DNA of 64,000 nt, from NCBI RefSeq assembly GCF_900106565.1, contig NZ_FNNJ01000001.1, positions 372,001 through 436,000 of the forward strand, in the 5' to 3' direction. Shown piece after piece: positions 41,360 to 48,779 of this stretch. A program made the translations under genes and the position numbers. This DNA comes from Lutibacter oricola. Lineage in GTDB: Bacteria > Bacteroidota > Bacteroidia > Flavobacteriales > Flavobacteriaceae. The notes below the pieces were generated by a model. That model searched no databases, was not told the origin of the DNA, and was given only the letters and a program-made list of their open reading frames with translations. Numbering within the stretch: the stretch's first letter is position 1; each line of letters starts with the position of its first letter.

Positions 41360-41917
41360 ATGGATTTTATTATGCAGCCTTGGGCTTGGTTCGTTGCCGG
41401 GCCTGTTATTGCCCTGGTTATGTTTTTGATGTATTATTTTGGAGAACGCTTTGGTGTTTCGTCTAATTTAGAAACATTTTGCACTATTGGTGGTGCAGGA
41501 AAATTTACAGATTATTTTAAAGTAGATTGGAAACAAAACTCTTGGAACTTAATTTTTGTTTTGGGGGCAATTGTTGGTGGTTTTATTTCTGCGAATTGGT
41601 TAACTCCAACTAACGAGGTTGTGTTAAACCCACAAACAGTAAAAGATTTAGCAGATATTGGTATACAAAATGCCGGTAGCACTTATTTGCCAAGTGAGAT
41701 ATTTAGTATAGAAACTATGTTATCTTTAAAAGGTTTTATTGTGTTACTTGTAGCGGGTGTTTTAGTTGGTTTTGGAGCACGTTGGGCAGGAGGTTGTACC
41801 TCAGGGCACGCAATTGTTGGTTTAAGTAATTTAGAGTTACCATCATTAATTGCTGTAATTGGATTTTTTATAGGTGGTTTAATAATGACCTGGTTAATTT
41901 TACCCTTAATATTTTAA
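41360..41917 (+). CDS. YeeE/YedE-type sulfur transporter, N-terminal half
   Basis: A 185-residue membrane protein matching the first half of YeeE/YedE (TsuA) transporters, which take up thiosulfate. About four to five hydrophobic segments are seen. The family block is GARWAGGCTSGHAIVGLSNL near 147-166, whose Cys is part of the relay that moves thiosulfate through the pore. The other half is encoded by the next gene, 4 bases downstream, so this is a split transporter typical of Bacteroidota. In many genomes this pair goes with sulfur or persulfide enzymes. Confidence 0.88.
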   Translation: MDFIMQPWAWFVAGPVIALVMFLMYYFGERFGVSSNLETFCTIGGAGKFTDYFKVDWKQNSWNLIFVLGAIVGGFISANWLTPTNEVVLNPQTVKDLADIGIQNAGSTYLPSEIFSIETMLSLKGFIVLLVAGVLVGFGARWAGGCTSGHAIVGLSNLELPSLIAVIGFFIGGLIMTWLILPLIF

Positions 41918-41920
41918 ACA

Positions 41921-42334
41921 ATGAAACATATAAAGTTTTTTTTAATAGGTATTCTGTTTGGAATAGTAATGAGTAAAGGAGAAATAATTTCGTGGTACAG
42001 AATTTACGAAATGTTTAAATTTCAATCGTTTCATATGTACGGAATTATAGGTTCGGCAGTAACAATTGGACTTGTTGTAATGTTTTTATTCAAAAAGAAA
42101 ACATTAAAATCTTTTGAAGGAAATGAAATACGAATTTCTCCAAAAAAGAAAGGTTTATACCGTAATTTATTTGGCGGAATTTTATTTGGTTTAGGTTGGG
42201 CCTTAGCAGGCGCTTGCCCTGGTCCAATGTTTGTGTTGGTTGGTAAAGGTGTATTGGCTATATTAGTAGTAATATTTGGAGCAACTTTGGGAGCGTTCTT
42301 CTACGGTGTTTCAAAAGATAAGCTTCCACATTAA
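41921..42334 (+). CDS. DUF6691/YeeE-YedE partner subunit
   Basis: A 137-residue membrane protein with about four hydrophobic segments, the second half of the split YeeE/YedE transporter. The matching Cys block is GLGWALAGACPGPMFVLVGKG near 90-110. The pair would form one transporter for thiosulfate or a related sulfur anion. It starts 4 bases after its partner gene. The Crp/Fnr paralogue that follows starts about 11 bases after its stop. Confidence 0.86.
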   Translation: MKHIKFFLIGILFGIVMSKGEIISWYRIYEMFKFQSFHMYGIIGSAVTIGLVVMFLFKKKTLKSFEGNEIRISPKKKGLYRNLFGGILFGLGWALAGACPGPMFVLVGKGVLAILVVIFGATLGAFFYGVSKDKLPH

Positions 42335-42344
42335 AACTACTGCC

Positions 42345-42977
42345 ATGAAAATTGATGAAATAGTAAAATCAAGCTTTTCAGAAATTTTTGAAAGTGAATT
42401 ACTTCAAGAAATAATAAAATATGGTGTATTAAAAAAAGTAGACCCAAAAACTATTATTGTTGAAGTTAGACGTGATGTTCAATTTATTCCGTTAATTGTT
42501 TCTGGTATAGCAAAAGTAAAAAGGAGAGACGGTAAGGGAAATGGTATTTTTCTTCATTATTTATCGGCAAAAGAAACGAGCGCTATTGCTATTTCATCAG
42601 CAATTCAACATAAAAAAAGTGAAATTAGAATTAAAGCCGAAAATATTGTTACTTACATTGCTTTACCTATAAAAGTAGTAAGTTTATGGTTTTCAAAATA
42701 TAATAATTGGAGAGCTTATTTTTTTAATTTAAATGAAAAACAAACTTCACTATTAATAGAAAAAATTAACGATATTGCTTTTAATGACTTAGAATTTAGG
42801 TTGGTAAAATATCTTGAAGAAACTAGTTTTGTAAAAAACGACCATATTATTTATAGAAAACATTTTGATATTGCTAGAGATTTAAAAGTATCTAGAGAAT
42901 CAATTTCAAGAGTATTAAAAAAGCTAGAAAAAGAAGAAATTTTAACTTTAGGAAGAAATAAAATTATTCTAAATTAA
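42345..42977 (+). CDS. Crp/Fnr family regulator, Cys-less paralogue
   Basis: A 210-residue regulator, the same length as the one at 40678 and alignable to it without gaps in the effector region. Where the first has DTCASS and GKCGIR, this one has ETSAIA and KKSEIR, so both cysteines are replaced by Ser (79 and 92). The HTH is FDIARDLKVSRESISRVLKKLEKEEIL. The longer frame from 42276 overlaps the transporter gene; the ATG at 42345 is the sensible start. Its stop overlaps the moaA ATG, so it is translationally coupled to Moco synthesis and may regulate it. Confidence 0.86.
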   Translation: MKIDEIVKSSFSEIFESELLQEIIKYGVLKKVDPKTIIVEVRRDVQFIPLIVSGIAKVKRRDGKGNGIFLHYLSAKETSAIAISSAIQHKKSEIRIKAENIVTYIALPIKVVSLWFSKYNNWRAYFFNLNEKQTSLLIEKINDIAFNDLEFRLVKYLEETSFVKNDHIIYRKHFDIARDLKVSRESISRVLKKLEKEEILTLGRNKIILN

Positions 42978-43963
42978 TGCAGTTAACAGATAAATTTGGT
43001 AGAAAAATTAGCTATTTACGCTTAGCAATTACAGATAGGTGTAATTTGCGATGCCAATACTGTATGCCAGCTAAAGGTATTGATATTGTAAGTAGAAAGG
43101 AGTTACTTACTTATAAAGAAATGTACCGTATTACTCGAGTTCTTTCGGAATTAGGTGTTAATAAAGTTCGCTTAACAGGAGGAGAACCATTTGTAAGACG
43201 AGATTTTATTAACTTTTTAGAATCGTTAGCTTTTAATGATAAATTAGAAGAAATAAATATAACTACTAACGGAGCTTTAATTTCTAATTATATAGACAAA
43301 CTAGAAGAACTAAAAATAAATTCGATTAACCTAAGTATAGATAGTCTTAAAAAAGAGAAATTTGCTCAAATAACTCGAAGAGATGTTTTTACAGAAGTTT
43401 ATAAAACTTTTGAATTACTAGAGCAAAGTAATTTAAAACTAAAGTTAAATATAGTTGTACAATCTGGCTTTAATACCGATGAGATAATTGATTTTGTAGA
43501 ACTTTCAAAAAATAAAGAAATTGATGTTCGCTTTATAGAAGAAATGCCTTTTAATGGTAAAGGTCAGCGAAATATGCAAGAAGAATGGAATTACCATAAA
43601 ATAATTGAACATATTAAGGGTAATTATCAAGAAATTGAAACGTTAGTATCAAAAAAATCATCTACATCTGTTAATTACAAAGTACCAAATTATAAGGGTA
43701 CTTTTGGTATTATTCCTGCGTTTACAAGAACTATTTGTAACGATTGTAATAGAATACGAATAACAGCAACAGGTATGTTTAAAAACTGTTTGTTTGATGG
43801 CGGAGTATTTAACGTGCGAGATTTTATAAGAAATGGAGCAAGCGATAATGATTTAAAGGAACTGTTTATAAATACAGTTCAACAAAAACCTGAAAATGGA
43901 TTTATTGCTGAAGCTAATAGAGGTAACGATGTTTCAGAAAGTATGTCAACCATAGGAGGCTAA
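42977..43963 (+). CDS. moaA: GTP 3',8-cyclase MoaA
   Basis: A 328-residue radical SAM enzyme that starts molybdenum cofactor synthesis from GTP. The SAM cluster motif is Cys22-x3-Cys26-x2-Cys29 in DRCNLRCQYCMPA. The second iron-sulfur cluster that binds GTP is in TICNDCNRIRITATGMFKNCLF. The C-terminus ends in Gly-Gly (STIGG), as required in MoaA. GGEPFVRRDF is the SAM-binding GGE block. It overlaps the upstream Crp/Fnr gene by one base. MoaC, its partner in this step, is encoded two genes downstream. Confidence 0.96.
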   Translation: MQLTDKFGRKISYLRLAITDRCNLRCQYCMPAKGIDIVSRKELLTYKEMYRITRVLSELGVNKVRLTGGEPFVRRDFINFLESLAFNDKLEEINITTNGALISNYIDKLEELKINSINLSIDSLKKEKFAQITRRDVFTEVYKTFELLEQSNLKLKLNIVVQSGFNTDEIIDFVELSKNKEIDVRFIEEMPFNGKGQRNMQEEWNYHKIIEHIKGNYQEIETLVSKKSSTSVNYKVPNYKGTFGIIPAFTRTICNDCNRIRITATGMFKNCLFDGGVFNVRDFIRNGASDNDLKELFINTVQQKPENGFIAEANRGNDVSESMSTIGG

Positions 43964-43993
43964 AATTGTTAGAACTACAATAAGTAATTTAAT

Positions 43994-44020
43994 TGTCATT
44001 CCTGCGAAGGCAGGAATCTA
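43994..44020. repeat. REP-like hairpin repeat before moeA
   Basis: TGTCATTCCTGCGAAGGCAGGAATCTA contains the perfect stem ATTCCTGC-GAAG-GCAGGAAT (43999-44018). It is a flavobacterial interspersed repeat related to the copies in the arsenic operon. Confidence 0.75.
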
Positions 44021-44026
44021 TATAAT

Positions 44027-45223
44027 ATGAACTTAACAACAGTACAAAAAGCATTAGAAATAATATTAAACAACACCGTAGATTTTGGTGTTGAAGAAAT
44101 AGATTTTTTAGAAAGCGAAGGCCGTGTTTTAAAAGAAAATATTATTGCCGATAGAGATTTCCCTCCATTTGACAGAGTAAGTATGGATGGAATTTCAATT
44201 GATATAGAAGCTTTTAAAAAAGGGCAAAGATCTTTTAAAATTGAAGGTGTTCAAGCAGCTGGAAGTCCTCAACTAACATTAGACAATTCTGAAAACTGTA
44301 TGGAAACTATGACGGGTGCAATGCTTCCAAAAAATACAAATGCAGTTATTCAATATGAACTATTAGATATTGAAAATGGTATTGCTACTTTAAATGTTGA
44401 AGAACTAAAATATTTTCAAAATATTCATAAAAAAGGATTGGATAGAAAAACTGGAGCTATTTTAATTAAAAAAAATAAGATAATAACTTCAGCAGAAATA
44501 GGTGTGTTGGCAACTGTTGGAAAATCTAAAGTTAAAGTAGCTAAACAACCAAAAGTAATAATTGTTTCAACAGGAAATGAATTGGTTGAAGTAGTTGAAA
44601 CTCCTGCAGAGCATCAAATAAGAAGAAGTAATGTGTATACATTGGTTTCTATATTAAAACAGTTAGGAATTAAAGCTGAAACAGCTCATATTTTAGATGA
44701 TAAAGAGGTTTTAAAAACTAAAATTGAAGACTTTTTAACCAATTTTGACGTGTTATTGTTTAGCGGAGCAGTATCTAAAGGTAAATTCGATTTTATTCCA
44801 GAAGTATTAGAAGAATTAGGCGTTGAAAAACAATTTCATAAAGTAAAACAACGTCCCGGTAAACCGTTTTGGTTTGGTAAAAAACAACAAAAAACTATTT
44901 TTGCATTTCCTGGAAATCCGGTATCAACATTTGTAAGTTGTTTAAAATATTTTACACCTTGGTATAAAAAATCATTGGGAATTAATTTTACAAATAATCA
45001 GACAGCAATTTTGGCTGAAGATTTTACGTTTAAACCTAGTTTAACGTACTTTTTACAAGTAAAAATAACTCAAAAAGAAGGAAAATTAATTGCTACTCCA
45101 ATTTCTGGAAAAGGTTCAGGAGATTTAGCAAATTTAGTAGATGCAGATGCTTTTTTGGAATTACCAGATGATAGAACTAATTTTACCAAAGGAGAGGTTT
45201 TTCCTCTAATTAATTATAGATAA
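44027..45223 (+). CDS. moeA: Molybdopterin molybdotransferase MoeA
   Basis: A 398-residue enzyme that inserts molybdate into adenylated molybdopterin. Family blocks appear in order: DRDFPPFDRVSMDGISI (about 45-61), ETMTGAMLPKNTNAVIQYE (100-118), VIIVSTGNELVEV, VLLFSGAVSKGKFDFIPEVL and FAFPGNPVSTFVSCLKYF. Three domains plus a C-terminal beta-barrel fit the usual length. No ribosome-binding site is evident. The REP-like hairpin sits directly upstream. Confidence 0.95.
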   Translation: MNLTTVQKALEIILNNTVDFGVEEIDFLESEGRVLKENIIADRDFPPFDRVSMDGISIDIEAFKKGQRSFKIEGVQAAGSPQLTLDNSENCMETMTGAMLPKNTNAVIQYELLDIENGIATLNVEELKYFQNIHKKGLDRKTGAILIKKNKIITSAEIGVLATVGKSKVKVAKQPKVIIVSTGNELVEVVETPAEHQIRRSNVYTLVSILKQLGIKAETAHILDDKEVLKTKIEDFLTNFDVLLFSGAVSKGKFDFIPEVLEELGVEKQFHKVKQRPGKPFWFGKKQQKTIFAFPGNPVSTFVSCLKYFTPWYKKSLGINFTNNQTAILAEDFTFKPSLTYFLQVKITQKEGKLIATPISGKGSGDLANLVDADAFLELPDDRTNFTKGEVFPLINYR

Positions 45224-45296
45224 TAAAACACGGTCAACCACCAAAAGCAATTTGTAAAAACCGCCGTTGCTAGTAAAGCAAAGCAACCTCTTAGTT

Positions 45297-45776
45297 ATGA
45301 AAGATAAATTTTCTCATATAAATAAAAATAACCAACCCAAAATGGTAAACGTTGGTGGTAAAAAAGTAACCAAGCGAAATGCAGTTGCAAAAGCTACCAT
45401 GTTTTTAGGTGAAGAAATAATATCACTTTTTAATAATAAAGAGTTGGTTACCAAAAAAGGACCTGTTTTTCAAACTGCAATTATTGCAGGAATACAAGCG
45501 GTTAAAAAAACATCAGAATTAATACCAATGTGTCACCCGTTATTAATTAATGGAGTAAATGTAGATATTAAAATTATAGATGAGGTACATATTGAAATTT
45601 TATGCGATGTTTCTATTGAAGGTAAAACAGGTGTAGAAATGGAGGCTTTAACAGGAGCAAATATTGCCGCATTAACGGTGTATGATATGTGTAAAGCGAT
45701 ATCTCAAAAAATGGTGATTAAAGAAGTGAAATTAATTGAGAAAACTGGAGGTAAAAGCGATATAAAAAATGGGTAA
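45297..45776 (+). CDS. moaC: Cyclic pyranopterin monophosphate synthase MoaC
   Basis: A 159-residue protein that converts the MoaA product to cyclic pyranopterin monophosphate. Family blocks: MVNVGGKKVTKRNAVAKA near the N-terminus, AGIQAVKKTSELIPMCHPLL (the catalytic Lys and His region), and VEMEALTGANIAALTVYDMCKA. The ATG at 45297 gives MKDKFSHINKNNQ; the longer frame from 45267 adds ten unlikely residues. Its stop overlaps the start of the following mobA fusion. Confidence 0.95.
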   Translation: MKDKFSHINKNNQPKMVNVGGKKVTKRNAVAKATMFLGEEIISLFNNKELVTKKGPVFQTAIIAGIQAVKKTSELIPMCHPLLINGVNVDIKIIDEVHIEILCDVSIEGKTGVEMEALTGANIAALTVYDMCKAISQKMVIKEVKLIEKTGGKSDIKNG

Positions 45777-46881
45777 ACATCAAAAACACGCAAAATTAAA
45801 ATTACGAGATAATGATAATTTTGCTCCAAATGAAATAGCAATTTTAGGAACAAATTGTGGTGTTATTTCTAATTTGGTAAATGAAGTTTCAGCAAACTTA
45901 AAAACATATAAATTAGCTTATTTTGATGCTTCGCATAGTAAAGATATTCAAAAAAATAATTTAGAAACGTTTACATTTCATTCATCTGGAAACTTAAATT
46001 CGAATGTGAATTTTGAAGTAAATAAATTCAATCAAAGAATTCAATTTTCGCAATTTGATTATGTGCTTATAAACGGAAACCATTATCAAGGAGCAAAGCA
46101 AATACTTATTTTAGATAAAGATAAAGAGGCCTCTGTTTTAAAGCGATTGGATCAGTTAGATCATATTCAGTTTGTGGTTAAATTAACTGAAGATGCTGAA
46201 TATTTTGATTTTTTGGAAGAACACAATCCACAAATTAAGAATTTACATTGTTATCATATTTCAGAAATTGATAAAATTTCAAAACATATTGAAAATTTAA
46301 TTAAAAAAAAGATAGCTCAAATTCAAGGATTGGTGTTGGCAGGTGGCAAAAGTGAACGAATGGGAACCGATAAAGGTCAGCTTGATTTTTACGGCAAAAA
46401 CCAACGTGATGTTGCTATTGAATTGTTAGAGAAAAATAATATAAAAACATATTTATCTGTTCGCGCAGAGCAAGATGTAGAATTGGAGAAGAAGATAACC
46501 GATAAGTTTATAGGTTTGGGGCCATTTGGAGCAATTTGCTCGGCTTTTCAGCAAGATCCAGATTCTGCTTGGTTAGTGTTGGCTACTGATGTTCCTTTTG
46601 TAAATGATGAGGTTATTCAGTTGTTGTTAAAACATAGAAATTCTTCAAAAGTAGCAACTACAATTAAAGGAAAAGATAAAAAATTCCCAGAGCCTTTAAT
46701 TACTATTTGGGAACCAAAAAGTTATACGCTATTATTAAATTATTTGGCACAAGGTTACTCTTGTCCTCGAAAAATTTTAATAAATTCGGATGTTGAAATT
46801 GTGGAGGTAGATGATGATTTTATAAGAAATATTAATACTCCAGAAGAATATAAATCTGCATATAAAGAAATTAATGAGTAA
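45769..46881 (+). CDS. mobA: MobB-like/MobA fusion, molybdenum cofactor guanylyltransferase
   Basis: A 370-residue two-part protein. Residues 186-370 are MobA: LVLAGGKSERMGTDKGQLDFYG (189-209), LGPFGAICSAF, LVLATDVPFVND. It would attach GMP to molybdopterin. Residues 1-180 resemble a MobB-type GTPase fold, but the P-loop is not a canonical Walker A: the place reads ILGTNCGVISNL with no GK[ST]. So the MobB-like half is probably not a working GTPase and may be a partner-binding domain. It overlaps moaC by 8 bases and DUF1835 by 8 bases. Confidence 0.85.
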   Translation: MGKHQKHAKLKLRDNDNFAPNEIAILGTNCGVISNLVNEVSANLKTYKLAYFDASHSKDIQKNNLETFTFHSSGNLNSNVNFEVNKFNQRIQFSQFDYVLINGNHYQGAKQILILDKDKEASVLKRLDQLDHIQFVVKLTEDAEYFDFLEEHNPQIKNLHCYHISEIDKISKHIENLIKKKIAQIQGLVLAGGKSERMGTDKGQLDFYGKNQRDVAIELLEKNNIKTYLSVRAEQDVELEKKITDKFIGLGPFGAICSAFQQDPDSAWLVLATDVPFVNDEVIQLLLKHRNSSKVATTIKGKDKKFPEPLITIWEPKSYTLLLNYLAQGYSCPRKILINSDVEIVEVDDDFIRNINTPEEYKSAYKEINE

Positions 46882-47701
46882 GATAATTCATGTATTAAAT
46901 GGTGATAGTTCAGTTCAATTATTTAAAGATTCTGGACTAGAAGGTGATATTGTTGTTTGGAGAGAATTATTGTGTGAAGGACCTTTACATACCAAAATTG
47001 CCAGTGATGAGTTTTGGACAAAGCGTTATGCTTATTTTGAAAAAGAACTGAAAGTTAGTAGAATAGAATACTTTGATAAAACAATTAAAGAGGTTTTAAA
47101 ATTAGAAGATCTTTCTTGTTATAATGAAATTGTATTATGGTTTGAATACGATTTATTTTGTCAGGTAAATTTACTTGCAGTTTGTTCGTTATTATTAAAG
47201 GAATTTAGAAAAACCGTAAAGTTTTCTTTGGTTTGTGTAGGTTGGGTTAAAGGAGAAAGTGAACTACAAACACTTTCTGATTTTTCTTCGGAAGAGTTTG
47301 TAGAGTTGTATAAAAACAAGTTGAATTTAAGTAAAACCAATTTAGTGTTTGCTGATGAAAGTTGGAAATTATATGTTGAAAATGATAAAGAAAAACTTCA
47401 GAGTTTTAAGTTTAAAAATGGAAAATTTCAATATTTACAATTAGCTATAGACCAACATTTAAAAAGATTTTCATCTGAAAACGGATTAAATGAAATTGAA
47501 AACAAAATACTTCAAATTATAACTGATAATTCATTTTCAGAAAAAGAAATTGTACGAGAGTTATTGATATGGCAACATACAGAGACGGTTTATGGTTTTG
47601 GAGATTTACAATATGTTAATTACCTTAAAAATATGAATCAGTATGTAAATATTACTGATAATACTTATTATTTAAACGATTTAGGAAAGTCAAAATTGTA
47701 A
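46874..47701 (+). CDS. DUF1835 protein inside the Moco operon
   Basis: A 275-residue cytoplasmic protein. The N-terminal block (IIHVLNGDSSVQLFKDSGLEGDIVVWRELLCEGPL) matches DUF1835; the middle and C-terminal parts (KILQIITDNSFSEKEIVRELLIWQ ... GFGDLQYVNYLKNM) look helical, with a possible winged-helix end. I do not know its function. It overlaps the mobA fusion by 8 bases, and moeB begins 2 bases after its stop, so it is embedded in the operon. Many DUF1835 genes are outside Moco loci, so the placement may be incidental. Confidence 0.8.
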   Translation: MSKIIHVLNGDSSVQLFKDSGLEGDIVVWRELLCEGPLHTKIASDEFWTKRYAYFEKELKVSRIEYFDKTIKEVLKLEDLSCYNEIVLWFEYDLFCQVNLLAVCSLLLKEFRKTVKFSLVCVGWVKGESELQTLSDFSSEEFVELYKNKLNLSKTNLVFADESWKLYVENDKEKLQSFKFKNGKFQYLQLAIDQHLKRFSSENGLNEIENKILQIITDNSFSEKEIVRELLIWQHTETVYGFGDLQYVNYLKNMNQYVNITDNTYYLNDLGKSKL

Positions 47702-47702
47702 C

Positions 47703-48779
47703 ATGAATTTTACCCAACAAGATTATTTTCAGCGTCAAACTACTTTATCAGAAATTGGTAAAGTTGGGCAAGAACGTTTGCAAAAAGCAAAAGTGTTGGT
47801 TGTTGGTTGTGGAGGTTTAGGAAGCCCGATTGCTATTTATTTGGCGGCAAGCGGAATTGGAAATTTACATTTGGTAGATTTTGACACGGTTTCTGTTTCT
47901 AATTTGCACAGACAAGTTTTTTATAAAACGGAGGATGTTGGTAAATCTAAGGCTGAAATATTAGCTTCAGAAATAAAAAAAAGAACACCTTTTACAAATA
48001 TCTCATTTACAAATAAAGCAGTTGATAAAAGTAATATTTTGGAACTAATTTCAAATTATGATATTGTTGTAGATGGCACAGATAATTTACAAATAAAGTA
48101 TTTAATAAACGATGCTTGTGTGCTTGCTAAAAAGCCGTTGGTGTATGGATCGTTGTATAAATTTGATGGTTATGTAGCAACTTTTAATGTTGAAGGTGAA
48201 GAAGGCTTTTCGTGTAATTTAAGAGATGCTTTTCCAAAAATAGCGACTGATATTCCAAATTGTGAAGAAGCTGGTACAATGAATCCTATTGTAGGTATTA
48301 TTGCCCTAATGCAAGCAAATGAAGTACTAAAGTTAATAACTAAAACAGGTAAATTAATTACAAACCAATTATTGATTTATAATGCGCTTGAAAACTCTCA
48401 GTTTAAAATGAAATTGAGAAAAAACACCACTATAAATATTGAAAATATATTTAAAAACTCTAGTTACGTTGATGCTTCATGTGAGACTCAAAATAACGAG
48501 TTGTTAATTTCAGCTTCAGAATTAAAAATGAAATTAAATGATGCTACTATTGAAATTATTAGCGTTATAAATAATAAAGAACTGCAACTTCCTTTTGAAG
48601 TTCATCATAAAAAACCTTTTATATCGTTTGATATAAATTCGTTTACTCCTAATTTTAAAAAACAATATGTAATAGTTTGTAATAAAGGAATTACAAGTTA
48701 TACAGTAACCACTAAATTGAAAGAAATCCATCCAAATTTGGAGATTTTTAGTTTAGTTGGTGGAATAGAAAATTATTAA
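47703..48779 (+). CDS. moeB: MoeB/ThiF family adenylyltransferase with rhodanese-like domain
   Basis: A 358-residue E1-like enzyme that adenylates the C-terminal Gly-Gly of MoaD before sulfur transfer. The nucleotide site is VLVVGCGGLGSPIAIYLAASGIG (34-56), with VDFDTVSVSNLHRQVFY and the Asp in VDGTDNLQIKY. The C-terminal 90 residues resemble a rhodanese, with Cys in IVCNKGITSYTV. The usual CxxC zinc pairs of MoeB/ThiF proteins are not visible, so zinc may be absent. It could serve MoaD or a ThiS-like protein. The MutS-like gene starts directly after its stop. Confidence 0.9.
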   Translation: MNFTQQDYFQRQTTLSEIGKVGQERLQKAKVLVVGCGGLGSPIAIYLAASGIGNLHLVDFDTVSVSNLHRQVFYKTEDVGKSKAEILASEIKKRTPFTNISFTNKAVDKSNILELISNYDIVVDGTDNLQIKYLINDACVLAKKPLVYGSLYKFDGYVATFNVEGEEGFSCNLRDAFPKIATDIPNCEEAGTMNPIVGIIALMQANEVLKLITKTGKLITNQLLIYNALENSQFKMKLRKNTTINIENIFKNSSYVDASCETQNNELLISASELKMKLNDATIEIISVINNKELQLPFEVHHKKPFISFDINSFTPNFKKQYVIVCNKGITSYTVTTKLKEIHPNLEIFSLVGGIENY

